Below, piece after piece: positions 26,784 through 35,533 of a DNA stretch of 64,000 bases. The DNA lies in assembly GCA_019635875.1 (NCBI GenBank), contig JAHBYP010000001.1:124001-188000 (forward strand), given 5' to 3'. The DNA is from Alphaproteobacteria bacterium. GTDB lineage: Bacteria; Pseudomonadota; Alphaproteobacteria; Reyranellales; Reyranellaceae. The position numbers were made by a program, and so were the translations under genes. The notes under the pieces are model-generated. The model saw nothing but the letters and a program-made list of their open reading frames with translations. It had not been told where the DNA came from and searched no databases. How positions within the stretch are numbered: position 1 is the stretch's first letter; each line of letters starts with the position of its first letter.

Positions 26784-27491
26784 GTGACTCAGATCGCCGC
26801 CCCCAAGACGCTGGCCGAAGAGGTCTATCTGCGCATCCGCGCCGGCATCCTCAATGGCCGCCTGCTGCCGGGACAGCGGCTGAAGCTCGCGCTGCTCTGC
26901 GAGGAGCACGGCGCCAGCCTCAGCATCGTGCGCGAGGCGCTGACCCGCCTGTCTGCCGAGAAGCTGGTGCGATCGCAACCGCAGCAGGGCTTCGCGGTGA
27001 CCGCCCTGTCGTCCGCGGCGTTGCGCGACATGACCTTCGTGCGCATCCAGATCGAGAGCATCGCCCTGCGGCGTGCCACCGAGCTGGGCGGCATCGAGTG
27101 GGAGGCCGGGATCGTCGCCGCCCATCACGTGCTGGCAAATACGCCGGTTCACGCGGAGAACGATCCCAAGCGGCTGAGCGAGGCCTATGCAGCGGCGCAC
27201 GCCGGCTTCCACTTCTCGCTGACGGCGGCGTGCGACAGCCCGCTGCTGCTCGATTACCAGCGCACGCTCTACGACGCCTCGGAGCAGTACAGGCGCCTGT
27301 CCTACCTGATGCGCAGCGAGCGCCGCGGCGTGCGCGACAAGGCGGGCGATCACCGCAAGCTGATGGAAGCGACCATCGCGCGCGATGCCGAGCGCGCCAC
27401 TCGCCTGCTGGCCGTGCACTACGAGGCGACGACCCGCAACCTCATCGACTCGGGAATCATCGACGGCGAGCCGGTCGGCGACGCCGCCTGA
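26784..27491 (+). CDS. GntR-family transcriptional regulator, FCD subfamily
   Basis: 235 residues. The N-terminal winged helix-turn-helix includes LAEEVYLRIRAGILNGRLLPGQRLK and the recognition part SLSIVREALTRLSAEKLV, a typical GntR DNA-binding domain. The all-helical C-terminal part with an H in FHFSLTAACDS and a later HRKLMEA matches the FCD effector domain, which usually binds a metal and a carboxylic acid. The start is a GTG at 26784. It probably controls the divergent dioxygenase gene and the SDR gene that follows 23 bp downstream. Confidence 0.88.
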   Translation: MTQIAAPKTLAEEVYLRIRAGILNGRLLPGQRLKLALLCEEHGASLSIVREALTRLSAEKLVRSQPQQGFAVTALSSAALRDMTFVRIQIESIALRRATELGGIEWEAGIVAAHHVLANTPVHAENDPKRLSEAYAAAHAGFHFSLTAACDSPLLLDYQRTLYDASEQYRRLSYLMRSERRGVRDKAGDHRKLMEATIARDAERATRLLAVHYEATTRNLIDSGIIDGEPVGDAA

Positions 27492-27514
27492 GCCAACGAC
27501 ATCGGAGACGCGTG

Positions 27515-28294
27515 ATGGATCTCGGCATCAGGGGCCGCAAGGCGATCGTGTGCGCCTCGTCACAGGGGCTGGGCGAAGCCTGCGCCACGGCGCTGGCGCG
27601 CGAGGGCTGCGCGGTGGTGATCAACGGCCGCGACCAGGCCAAGCTCGCGGCAACGGCCAAGCGCATGCGCGCCGCGAGCGGCGGCGAGGTCACGCCGATC
27701 GCCGCCGACATCACCACCGAGGCCGGGCGCGAGCGCCTCGTGGCCGCCTGTCCCGAGGCCGACATCCTGGTCAACAACAACGCCGGCCCGCCGCCGGGAC
27801 GGATCGCCGACTGGGATCACGCCGCCTGGATCGCGGCGCTGGAGGCCGACATGCTGGCGCCGGTGCTGCTGATCCGCGCCGTGCTGCCGGGCATGCGGGC
27901 GCGCAAGTTCGGCCGCATCGTCAACATCACCTCGGCGATGGTGAAGTCGCCGCGGCCGATGATGGGCCTGTCGACCGCAGCGCGCGCCGGGCTGACAGCG
28001 CTCGCCAAGTCGATGTCGATCGACGTCGCCGCCGACAACGTGACCATCAACAACATGCTGCCCGAACGCATCGACACGCCGCGCCAGCAATTCATGGCCC
28101 AGCGCATGGTCAGGGAGCAGGGCATATCGATGGAAGAGGCGCGCCAACGAATCGCCGCCTCGATCGCGGCGAAGCGCATGGGCCGACCGGAGGAATTCGC
28201 CGATGCCTGCGCCTTCCTGTGCAGCGCCCAGGCCGGCTTCATCTCCGGCCAGAACCTGCAGCTCGACGGCGGCTCGTATCCGGGGTTGATCTGA
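27515..28294 (+). CDS. SDR-family protein lacking the usual Tyr and Lys
   Basis: 259 residues with a Rossmann fold. The glycine-rich region is CASSQGLGEACA in place of TGxxxGxG, NNNAGPPPG follows, and the end is GQNLQLDGGSYPGLI. At the active site, NITSAMVKSP keeps a Ser, but where YxxxK is expected the sequence is LSTAARAGL, so Tyr is Ser and Lys is Arg. A recognised SDR subgroup has this form and is annotated as 3-oxoacyl-ACP-reductase-like; its activity is not clear. GGAGACGCGTG precedes the ATG. It is the second gene of the GntR operon. Confidence 0.82.
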   Translation: MDLGIRGRKAIVCASSQGLGEACATALAREGCAVVINGRDQAKLAATAKRMRAASGGEVTPIAADITTEAGRERLVAACPEADILVNNNAGPPPGRIADWDHAAWIAALEADMLAPVLLIRAVLPGMRARKFGRIVNITSAMVKSPRPMMGLSTAARAGLTALAKSMSIDVAADNVTINNMLPERIDTPRQQFMAQRMVREQGISMEEARQRIAASIAAKRMGRPEEFADACAFLCSAQAGFISGQNLQLDGGSYPGLI

Positions 28295-28301
28295 ATTTCT
28301 A

Positions 28302-28322
28302 CCTTCCCCCTCCGGGGGAAGG
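28302..28322. repeat. short palindrome, family B end
   Basis: CCTTCCCCCTCCGGGGGAAGG is the outer hairpin of family B elements on its own. It fills the gap between the convergent SDR and GST genes. Confidence 0.75.
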
Positions 28323-28325
28323 CAC

Positions 28326-28979
28326 TCAAAACTCGACGTCGAGCTCCTCGAGCTCCTCCGGCTCCTCGTGCGCCGCCTCGATCCATTCGACCATGGCCGG
28401 CATCTCCAGGATGCGCGCGCGGTAGGCGGCGCAGGTCGGGTCGAGCTTCACGTCGTAGGTCAGGAAGCGCGTGCAGACCGGTGCGTACATCGCGTCGGCC
28501 ATGGTCGGCGCGCCGAACAGGAAGGGGCCGCCATATTGCGTCAGGCATTCCCGCCAGATCGCCACCACCCGGTCGATATCGGCCTGGGCGCCGGCCCAGA
28601 CCTTGAAGCCCGGGTAGTGCGCCTTGAGGTTCATCGGCAGGGCCGAGCGCAGGTTGGCGAAGCCGGAATGCATCTCGCCCGACACGGCCCGGCAATGCGC
28701 GCGGGCTATACGGTCGGCGGGCAGGAGCGCCGCCTCCGGCTTGAGCTCGTTGAGGTACTCGCCGATCGCCAGCGTGTCCCAGACCGTGGCGCCATCATGC
28801 CGCAGGCAGGGGACAAGGAAGGACGGCGACAGCAGCAGCAGCTCGGCCCGCGTCGAGGGATCGTCGATCGAGGCGACCCGCTCCTCGAAATCCAGGCCGG
28901 CCATCCGGCAGAGCAGCCAGCCGCGCAGGGACCAAGAGGAATAGTTCTTGCTACTGATCGTGAGCGTCGTCTTGGCCAT
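28326..28979 (-). CDS. glutathione S-transferase family protein
   Basis: 217 residues. The N-terminal thioredoxin-like half begins TLTISSKNYSSWSLRGWLLC, with the Ser/Tyr-containing SSWSLR loop characteristic of a bacterial GST subgroup, then VPCLRHDGATVWDTLAI at the glutathione-contact region. The C-terminal half is helical and ends in an acidic EEPEELEELDVEF tail. GSTs conjugate glutathione to electrophiles; in catabolic regions some isomerise ring-cleavage products. The frame extends upstream, but the ATG at 28979 precedes the conserved fold. It diverges from the PHA depolymerase gene. Confidence 0.85.
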   Translation of the reverse strand: MAKTTLTISSKNYSSWSLRGWLLCRMAGLDFEERVASIDDPSTRAELLLLSPSFLVPCLRHDGATVWDTLAIGEYLNELKPEAALLPADRIARAHCRAVSGEMHSGFANLRSALPMNLKAHYPGFKVWAGAQADIDRVVAIWRECLTQYGGPFLFGAPTMADAMYAPVCTRFLTYDVKLDPTCAAYRARILEMPAMVEWIEAAHEEPEELEELDVEF

Positions 28980-29086
28980 GAGCGTTGTCCCTTTGTTCCA
29001 GCGGTGTTGTCTTCCCGCCCGGTTCTGGGTCCGACGTCCAGGCAGCTTGTAGTCGTCGCTTGCAATAAACGAGCCGGACCTCCCGC

Positions 29087-30298
29087 ATGCTGTATCTGGC
29101 CTACCAGGCGCAATCCGACATGATGGAGCCGGCCCGCTCGCTGGCCCGCATGGCACTGTCGAGCATGGTCAACGGCTCGACATCCGCGCCGCCGGCCTTC
29201 CGGAACCTGGCTGCGGCCTACGAGCTGCTGTCGCGCGCTACCCTCACCCATCATCGCCCCGCCTACGGCATCACCAGCGTCAAGATCGGCAACCGCGAGG
29301 TCGCCGTGCGCGAAGAGGCGACCCACACGACGCCCTTCGGCACGCTGCTGCGCTTCGCCAAGGACGTCGAGATTGTCCAGCCGCGCATCATGGTGGTCGC
29401 ACCGATGTCCGGCCATTTCGCCACCCTGCTGCGCGATACGGTGCGAACGCTACTGCCGGAGAATGACGTCTACATCACGGACTGGCACAACGCGCGCGAC
29501 GTGGCGCTGAGCGAGGGCCGCTTCGGCTTCGACGAGTATGTCGAGCATCTGATCTGGTTCCTCGAGGCGCTGGGACCCGGCGCACATATGGTCGCAGTCT
29601 GCCAGCCCTGCGTGCAGGCGCTGGCGGCGGCGGCGATCATGGCCGAGGACGACAACCCGGCGACGCCGCGCAGCATGACACTGATGGCCGGGCCGATCGA
29701 CACGCGCGTCAATCCGACCAAGGTCAACGAGCTGGCGACGTCCAGGCCGATCGAATGGTTCGAGCGCAGCCTGATCGCCTCGGTGCCGGCGCGCTATGCC
29801 GGTGCGCGGCGCCGCGTCTATCCCGGCTTCGTGCAGCTCGCCGCCTTCATGAGCATGAACATCGACCGCCATGTCAGGGCGCATATCCAGCTCTACGACG
29901 ATCTCGCCAAGGGCGAGCACGAGAAGGCGGCGGCGACCAAGGCGTTCTACGACGAGTATTTCGCCGTGCTCGACCTCGACGCGGATTTCTACCTCGAGAC
30001 CGTGCGGTACGTGTTCCAGGAGTTCCTGCTGGCCCGGGGCGAGCTGACCTGGCGCGGCCGCCAGGTGCAGCCCAGGGCGATCCGCCGCACCGCGCTGCTC
30101 ACGGTCGAGGGCGAGCGCGACGACATCTGCTCGATCGGCCAGACGGTCGCGGCGCACGATCTGTGCTCGAGCCTGCGGCCCTACCGCAAGCGCCACCACA
30201 TGCAGGCCGGTGTCGGCCATTACGGCGTCTTCAGCGGCCGGCGCTGGAGCGGGCAGATCTACCCGCTGGTGCGCAACGTCGTGCTGGCCAACGACTGA
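29087..30298 (+). CDS. phaZ: intracellular polyhydroxyalkanoate depolymerase
   Basis: 403 residues that match intracellular PHA depolymerases throughout. The start LYLAYQAQSDM, PRIMVVAPMSGHFATLLRDTV, the YITDWHNARDVAL motif and the lipase-like box VCQPCVQ near residue 171, where Cys replaces Ser as nucleophile, are all family hallmarks. The catalytic His is probably in HYGVFSGRRW at the end. The enzyme releases hydroxyacids from the cell's own PHB granules. No signal peptide is present, as expected. Its presence implies the cell stores PHA. Confidence 0.92.
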   Translation: MLYLAYQAQSDMMEPARSLARMALSSMVNGSTSAPPAFRNLAAAYELLSRATLTHHRPAYGITSVKIGNREVAVREEATHTTPFGTLLRFAKDVEIVQPRIMVVAPMSGHFATLLRDTVRTLLPENDVYITDWHNARDVALSEGRFGFDEYVEHLIWFLEALGPGAHMVAVCQPCVQALAAAAIMAEDDNPATPRSMTLMAGPIDTRVNPTKVNELATSRPIEWFERSLIASVPARYAGARRRVYPGFVQLAAFMSMNIDRHVRAHIQLYDDLAKGEHEKAAATKAFYDEYFAVLDLDADFYLETVRYVFQEFLLARGELTWRGRQVQPRAIRRTALLTVEGERDDICSIGQTVAAHDLCSSLRPYRKRHHMQAGVGHYGVFSGRRWSGQIYPLVRNVVLAND

Positions 30299-30305
30299 CC
30301 GCGCC

Positions 30306-30374
30306 TGTCATCCCGAGCGCAGCGACGGATCCTTCGCATGCGTCAAGATCCCCCTCGCTACGCTCGGGATGACG
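30306..30374. repeat. palindromic repeat, family A, short form
   Basis: CTGTCATCCCGAGCGCAGCG against CTCGCTACGCTCGGGATGAC. It lies between the convergent PHA depolymerase and VOC genes. Confidence 0.85.
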
Positions 30375-30402
30375 GATATGGTTCAAGCACTGTGACCATG
30401 CG

Positions 30403-30801
30403 TCAGCCCGGTCGCCTTGCCGGCGTATGGGCCGGGCCCTTGAGCTCGATCTGGTTGCCCTCCGGGTCATTGAAGTAGATCGAGGGGCCGTCGCCCTCCG
30501 CGCCGTAGCGGTCGACCGCCTCTCCCGGATCGATGTTGTAGGGCTTCAGGCGCCGGGCGATGTCCTGGGGATCGAACGGATCGACTCGGAAGCAGAGGTG
30601 ATCCATGTTCTTGCCGGTGCGCGGCTGGTCGTTGGCGACGAGATCGAGCAACGACTCGCCGGCGCGCAGCTGCACCAGGCTGATGCGATCGAGGCGGCGC
30701 TCGACCTTGCAGCCCAGCGCCTGCTCGTAGAACGCGACCATCGCCGGCAGGTCGTGCACGCGCAGCACCACGTGATCGATGCGACGGATCTCGAAGGACA
30801 T
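30403..30801 (-). CDS. VOC (glyoxalase/bleomycin-resistance fold) protein
   Basis: 132 residues, one VOC module pair: RIDHVVLRVHDLPAMVAFYEQALG at the start, NMDHLCFRVD in the middle and DPEGNQIELKG at the end. The two His and the late Glu in these motifs are the usual metal ligands. The family includes glyoxalase I-like enzymes, fosfomycin-resistance proteins and dioxygenases; the sequence does not choose between them. I start at 30801 before the conserved module; the reading frame runs further upstream as non-coding antisense. Confidence 0.85.
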   Translation of the reverse strand: MSFEIRRIDHVVLRVHDLPAMVAFYEQALGCKVERRLDRISLVQLRAGESLLDLVANDQPRTGKNMDHLCFRVDPFDPQDIARRLKPYNIDPGEAVDRYGAEGDGPSIYFNDPEGNQIELKGPAHTPARRPG

Positions 30802-30852
30802 CGGCGCCTCCTTGCGGCCGGGTTCACTCTGCCATGCCTTGTTGGTGCCGTA

Positions 30853-31971
30853 TTGCCGATCCTTGAATCGATTGTCCGGACACAAGGGGATCGACCGCTG
30901 CTGGCACTGCGCGCCATCGCATCGCTGTGCACCATCGCCCTGGCGGCGAGTGCCGCCGGGCTGGCGGGGATTCTCGACCGCGGCGACTGGGAGCCGGCAT
31001 TCTACAATCCGAAGCCGCTGGCGGACGATTTCATCTTGCCGATGCCGTGCGGCGGCGCCATGGCGTTTCGGCGCGTCGAGGTGCCGCGGTCCGATCCGAA
31101 GCGCCACCGCGGCCTGGTGGTGCTGGGCAGCGACGACCCGCGCCATGGCGTCTCCGAGGGCAGGCGCGAGGAGCCGATCGAAGGCGCCTTCACCGATCGC
31201 GGCGATCCCCGGCGGCGCTACTTCTATCTTGCGAAGTACGAGACCACTTCCCTGCAGCTGGCGGCGCTGGGCGGCGCGTGCGGATCGACCGACCGCGAGT
31301 CGCTGCGGCCGGCCACCGGCGTGACCTGGTTCGAGGCAGTGCGGGCCGGCCAGCGCTATTCCGAATGGCTGATGGAGAATGCGCGCCACCGGCTGCCGCA
31401 GGAGGACAACGCCATCGGCTATGTGCGCCTGCCGACCGAGGCGGAATGGGAGTACGCCGCGCGCGGCGGCCTGGAGGTCTCGCCGGCCGAGTTCGCGGCG
31501 CGCACTTTCCCGATGCCGGGCGGCATGGAGCAGTATGTCTGGTTCCGCAGCACGCGCTCCTCCAACAGCGAGCTGCAGATCGCCGGCGTTCTGAAGCCCA
31601 ATCCGCTGGGCCTGCACGACATGCTGGGCAACGCCGACGAGATCGTGCTCGAGCCCTTCCGCGTCGTGCGCCAGTCGCAGGCGCGCGGCCAGGCCGGCGG
31701 CTACACCATTCGCGGCGGCAGCTACCAGACGGCCGAGCCCGACATCCGTTCGTCCTATCGCCAGGAGCTCTCGCCCTTCGACGAGAGAGGCGCGCGACGC
31801 GCGCCGACGGTCGGATTCCGGCTGGCGCTGGTGACTTCGGTGCTGTCGTCGCCCGCGCGCTACAACGAGTTGCGGCGCATGCCGCCGGTGCCGACGCCGT
31901 CGAAGGCGCTGGTCGCCCCCCCGCCGCGCCAGCCCGCGCCGCGCCCGGCGACGGAGAACCAGCGGCGCTAG
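30853..31971 (+). CDS. SUMF1/FGE-sulfatase-fold protein, exported, without the active-site cysteines
   Basis: A hydrophobic N-terminal segment (ALRAIASLCTIALAASAAGLAG) suggests a signal anchor. The rest follows the formylglycine-generating-enzyme fold: YLAKYETTSLQ, the VTWFEAVRAGQRYSEWL block, RLPTEAEWEYAARGG, GLHDMLGNADEIV, IRGGSYQTAE and a VGFRLAL ending. Where real FGE has two cysteines after GGS, this protein reads GGSYQTAEPDIRSSYR with none, so it cannot be a sulfatase-activating oxidase of the known type. A Pro-rich tail of about 35 residues closes it. No ATG fits; a TTG at 30853 is the best guess, so the start is uncertain. Confidence 0.75.
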   Translation: MPILESIVRTQGDRPLLALRAIASLCTIALAASAAGLAGILDRGDWEPAFYNPKPLADDFILPMPCGGAMAFRRVEVPRSDPKRHRGLVVLGSDDPRHGVSEGRREEPIEGAFTDRGDPRRRYFYLAKYETTSLQLAALGGACGSTDRESLRPATGVTWFEAVRAGQRYSEWLMENARHRLPQEDNAIGYVRLPTEAEWEYAARGGLEVSPAEFAARTFPMPGGMEQYVWFRSTRSSNSELQIAGVLKPNPLGLHDMLGNADEIVLEPFRVVRQSQARGQAGGYTIRGGSYQTAEPDIRSSYRQELSPFDERGARRAPTVGFRLALVTSVLSSPARYNELRRMPPVPTPSKALVAPPPRQPAPRPATENQRR

Positions 31972-31985
31972 CGATCGAACGCATC

Positions 31986-32133
31986 TGTCATCCCCGGGGC
32001 CGTCCGCGGCCCCTGTTGCGCAGCGAGGGATCCCGCATGTCCTCCTGGGAGCGCCGGCGTTCCGCCGGCTCCTGAAGATGCCGGCGAGAGGCCGGCGCTC
32101 CCAACGAGATCCCTCGCCGCACTCGGGATGACA
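31986..32133. repeat. palindromic repeat, family A, long compound form
   Basis: Outer arms CTGTCATCCC...GAGGGATC and GATCCCTCG...GGGATGACAG enclose two copies of a CCGGCG-rich hairpin with GGGAGCGCCGGCG / CGCCGGC, related to the core at 901-1023. It lies between convergent genes. Confidence 0.82.
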
Positions 32134-32166
32134 GCAGATCCTTCGTATCCGCCCGCTGCTCTCGCT

Positions 32167-34083
32167 TCACACCAGCCGGTACACCAGCTCCGGCTCCTGC
32201 CGGCCGCGCACGGCCTGCTCGCCGACGAAGACGGGCTCGACGCCCAGCGCGGCCCGGTCCTGCAGCATGCCGAGCGTGTCGCCGCTCACCAGCACGATGA
32301 CTTCGTCGGCTTCGACCATGTATTGCTTGCCGAGCTGCTCGAAGCGCTGCGCGACGTTCACGGTGTCGCCGACGACGGTGTAGTTCACTCTGCCGGGCGC
32401 GCCGATATTGCCGACCACCACCGGCCCCGAGTGCAGGCCGATGCGCAGGCGGATCGGCGCCAGGCCCTCGCCGCGGCGCCTGGCGTTGTCCGCGCGGATC
32501 AGGCGGGCGATCTCCAGCGCGGCGCGGCAGGCGGCGTCGGCGTGGTCGGGCATGCGCCGGATACCGCCCCACACCGCCATGACGCAGTCGCCGATGTACT
32601 TGTCGATCACGCCCTGCTCGTGCTCGATGGCGCCGCCCAGCATCTCGAAGTGCTTGTTGAGCAGCTCGGCGCTGCCGATCTCGTCCATCGCCTCGGCCTG
32701 CGGCGTGAAGCCGACGATGTCGGTGAACATCACGGTGACGACGCGGCGGCGCGACACCAGGCTGTCCTTGCCTTCCTCCATCAGGCGCGCCACCAGGCGG
32801 CGCGGGACGTACAGACCGAACCATTTCAGCGCGCCGTGCGCCTTCTCCAGCGCCTCGCCGGCGTCGTCGAGCTCGCGCAGGCGCGATCGCACGCGCGGCA
32901 CGGTCTCGAAGTCGAGCCGCTCCAGCGCTTCGGCCGCCACGCCCAGGTCGCGGATCGAGCCGCCGACGCGCGCGCCCAGGATGACCGCCAGCAGCAGCGC
33001 GCCCAGGAGCGCGGTGCCGCCGCCGATCACGCCCCAGCGCAGGCGTTCGAGATCCTGGGTCGCGACCTCGATCGGGAAATAACGTCCGACCAGCCAGTTG
33101 CCGCCGTAAATCGCGATGTCGCGATAGAGGAAGACCCATTGCCGGCCGCCGATCTCGACGATATGGCCGGAGTCGCCCAGGCCGGCGCTGAGGCGGCTGC
33201 GAACCGGGGGCTGCCAGATGGCCGCCAGCACGGGATCGCCGATGGCGCCGATGGTCGGCAATGGGTTCTCGTCATTGAGCGCCAGCCCGGCCGGATCGAC
33301 AAGCCGGCGATGGGCGATGACGAACTTGCGGTCGACGAGGATGAAGCTGCCGTCCTGGCCGCCGAGCTCGGGATCGGACACCTGGCGCGAGAGATCGCCC
33401 ATGGTGACTGCGGCGAACAGGCCGCCGAGGAAGGCGTTGTCGTCGCGCTGCACCGGCACGCGCACGTTGAGCATGGGCTGGCGCGCCTCCGGGTTCCAGA
33501 AGATGTCGCCCCAGACCGGCCCTGCCTCGCCGCGCATCTTGACGAAACGCTCATAGCCGCCGGGCACCTCGTAGACGGACATTGTGTCGAACAGCACCCG
33601 ACCGTCGAAACGGCGTGCGCGATACGTCGTCAGATCGAGCCCGGTGAAGGCGGCACCGGAAGTCTGCGGCAGTCGCTCGACGAACGTCACCAGCGTGTCG
33701 GACATCGCCGCCGAAGACGTGATGTCGATGCGGCCACGCGCCGACAGTCGCGCGACATAGGCCAGCTGATCGGCGACCGGATCCAGCCGGTCGCGCAGGA
33801 TGCGCACCTCCGCGTCGAGAATGCGCCGGCTGCGATCGAGCAGCAGGCGTTCGGTGGTCTCGCTGGCGCCGAATACCGTCCAGGCGAAGGACCCGGCGGC
33901 GATCGCGGCGACGGCGACGAAGCCCAACACCAGCGCGGTGACGATGCGCACGCGCAGGCGGCGCGCCTCGAGCCGCGAGCGCAGGATGCGTCGCAGACGG
34001 CCTTGGCGATGTTCGGCGTCGAGCGGCAAGACGATCCCAGCCGTTGGCGGAAGGCCACAATAACATGGGGTGCCGCCAACCAA
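32167..34083 (-). CDS. membrane sensor adenylate/guanylate cyclase (periplasmic sensor + HAMP-like + class III cyclase)
   Basis: About 638 residues. One membrane helix (IVTALVLGFVAVAAIAAGSFAW) is followed by a ~250-residue periplasmic sensor with cache-like features (GDIFWNPEARQPMLNVRVPV), a second helix (WGVIGGGTALLGALLLAVILGA), a linker, and a C-terminal class III cyclase. Metal aspartates are in FTDIVGFT and YIGDCVMAVWG; VVGDTVNVAQRFE supplies the Asn/Arg pair. It should turn an external small-molecule signal into cAMP. No ATG lies before the first helix: TTG at 34083 opens the frame and TTG at 34029 is an alternative. It follows the SMP-30-like gene by 17 bp. Confidence 0.85.
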   Translation of the reverse strand: MVGGTPCYCGLPPTAGIVLPLDAEHRQGRLRRILRSRLEARRLRVRIVTALVLGFVAVAAIAAGSFAWTVFGASETTERLLLDRSRRILDAEVRILRDRLDPVADQLAYVARLSARGRIDITSSAAMSDTLVTFVERLPQTSGAAFTGLDLTTYRARRFDGRVLFDTMSVYEVPGGYERFVKMRGEAGPVWGDIFWNPEARQPMLNVRVPVQRDDNAFLGGLFAAVTMGDLSRQVSDPELGGQDGSFILVDRKFVIAHRRLVDPAGLALNDENPLPTIGAIGDPVLAAIWQPPVRSRLSAGLGDSGHIVEIGGRQWVFLYRDIAIYGGNWLVGRYFPIEVATQDLERLRWGVIGGGTALLGALLLAVILGARVGGSIRDLGVAAEALERLDFETVPRVRSRLRELDDAGEALEKAHGALKWFGLYVPRRLVARLMEEGKDSLVSRRRVVTVMFTDIVGFTPQAEAMDEIGSAELLNKHFEMLGGAIEHEQGVIDKYIGDCVMAVWGGIRRMPDHADAACRAALEIARLIRADNARRRGEGLAPIRLRIGLHSGPVVVGNIGAPGRVNYTVVGDTVNVAQRFEQLGKQYMVEADEVIVLVSGDTLGMLQDRAALGVEPVFVGEQAVRGRQEPELVYRLV

Positions 34084-34100
34084 GCGGCAGATCCCTTCGC

Positions 34101-35030
34101 CTATATGTGGGAGTACATTGTCCTTCCTGCCACCGGCATCTCGGCGCGCAGGACGGTGCCGGCTTGCACCTTGCGGCTGGAGCGTGACACGACGCAGAAC
34201 AGTGAGCGATCGGCCTCGCCGCCGAAGGCGATGTTGGTGCAGAAGATGTCGTCGCCGGCATCCAGCACATGGGTGGGACGGCCCAGCGGATCGAAGCGCC
34301 AGACGCTGGTGCTCGGAACCGCGACGACCACGCCGCCCTCGGCGTCCAGCGCGATGCCGTCGGGGCCGGCATGGCTGCCCGAGAGCTGGATGAAGCGGCC
34401 GACCTTGCTGAGCGTGCCGTCGGGCATGATCGGCAGGCGCCAGATCGCGTTGTCGCGCGTGACGCCGACATAGAGCACGGTCTCGTTCAGGTTCATCACC
34501 AGGCCGTTGGGGCTGGGCACGGTGTCGATCAGCCGCTCGAGCCGGCCCGCGGTGTCGTAGCGATAGACGCGGCCGGTGGGATCGTGCAGGCCGGTCTGGC
34601 CCTGGTCGGTGAAATAGAGATCGCCGTTGGCGGCAAAGAACAGGTCGTTGACGCCCTTGAAGCTCTCGGACTTCACCGTGTCGATCAGCGGCGTGACCTT
34701 GCCGCTGCCGGGATCGAGCAGGACTATGCCGCGCAGGTAGTCGGTGATGAAGATGCGACCGTCCTTGTGGATCTTCAGACCGTTAGGCCAGCCCTCGTAC
34801 TCGGTCACCAGCGTCCATTCGCCGTCGGGCGAGATGCGGAAGATGCGGCCGAAGGGAATGTCGGTGACCCACAGGTTGCCGGCGCGATCGAAGCTCGGCC
34901 CCTCGAGGAAGCTGTCGAGTTCCTGGCCGGCGGCGTTGAAGTCGCCCCACTTGCTGCGCCGCTTCCTGCGGAACTTCTCCGGCATGGCGCTGAAGATCGT
35001 GGCCGGAATCGGCTTGGGCGGGGCGTACAT
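34101..35030 (-). CDS. SMP-30/gluconolactonase-like (LRE family) protein
   Basis: 309 residues forming a beta-propeller. Repeats of the type DRAGNLWVTDIPFGRIFRI, KDGRIFITDYLRGIVLLD and ANGDLYFTDQGQTG are visible, with the Glu near FLEGPSFD and the Asp in AGPDGIALD likely to bind the metal. SMP-30 proteins hydrolyse sugar or other lactones. It has no signal peptide. It lies upstream of the membrane cyclase gene on the same strand and is probably in its operon. I start at the ATG at 35030, ahead of the first propeller blade. Confidence 0.85.
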   Translation of the reverse strand: MYAPPKPIPATIFSAMPEKFRRKRRSKWGDFNAAGQELDSFLEGPSFDRAGNLWVTDIPFGRIFRISPDGEWTLVTEYEGWPNGLKIHKDGRIFITDYLRGIVLLDPGSGKVTPLIDTVKSESFKGVNDLFFAANGDLYFTDQGQTGLHDPTGRVYRYDTAGRLERLIDTVPSPNGLVMNLNETVLYVGVTRDNAIWRLPIMPDGTLSKVGRFIQLSGSHAGPDGIALDAEGGVVVAVPSTSVWRFDPLGRPTHVLDAGDDIFCTNIAFGGEADRSLFCVVSRSSRKVQAGTVLRAEMPVAGRTMYSHI

Positions 35031-35050
35031 CGGCGGTCTCGCGTCACTGC

Positions 35051-35115
35051 TGTCATTGCGAGCGTAGCGAGGAATCGAGAATTGCCCTAGATCCCTCGCT
35101 GTGCCCGGCATGACA
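35051..35115. repeat. palindromic repeat, family A, degenerate
   Basis: TGTCATTGCGAGCG...AGCGAGGAATC on the left and GATCCCTCGCT...GCATGACA on the right, with several mismatches. This copy lies between divergent genes, unlike most. Confidence 0.7.
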
Positions 35116-35187
35116 TAGAGGCTGCCGCGCCTGCTGCAATTCATGGTACTGCTGTCGCAACGCCAACCCACCAACCGGGAGGATCCG

Positions 35188-35526
35188 ATGGTCATCGTCC
35201 AGATCAACTACCGCCGTCCCGACATGCCCAAGGCCGAGTGGAACGCGCGCTACACCGACGAGACGGCCAAGCCGTTCCTGTCGGTCGACGGCCTGCAATG
35301 GAAGATCTGGCTCGACGACGAGGCCGAGCTGCGCTCCGGCGGCATCTATTGCTTCGAAGATCGCGCCAAGGCGCAGGCCTATGTCGACGGCCCGATCGTG
35401 GCGCGCATGAAGGCCAACACGGCGCTGGGCGAGCTGCAGATCCGCATGTTCGACGTGCGCGCCCGCCAGAGCGAGATCACCCGCGCGCCGGTGCCGGGCC
35501 TCGCCAAGCGGATGGCCGCGGAATAG
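35188..35526 (+). CDS. small YdhR-like (dimeric alpha-beta barrel) protein
   Basis: 112 residues. Start MVIVQINYRRPDM, then WKIWLDDEAELRSGGIYCFEDRAKAQAYVDGPI, and a final LQIRMFDVRA are typical of the YdhR group of ferredoxin-like alpha-beta barrel proteins, annotated as putative mono-oxygenases. These are small dimers; the real reaction is not established. GGGAGGATCCG precedes the ATG at 35188. It is a single gene, converging on pckA across a family B element. Confidence 0.75.
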   Translation: MVIVQINYRRPDMPKAEWNARYTDETAKPFLSVDGLQWKIWLDDEAELRSGGIYCFEDRAKAQAYVDGPIVARMKANTALGELQIRMFDVRARQSEITRAPVPGLAKRMAAE

Positions 35527-35533
35527 CCCGTCT

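Noticed and set aside
30853..31971. Sulfatase-activating enzyme
   Set aside because: The active-site cysteines are missing and there is no sulfatase gene nearby.
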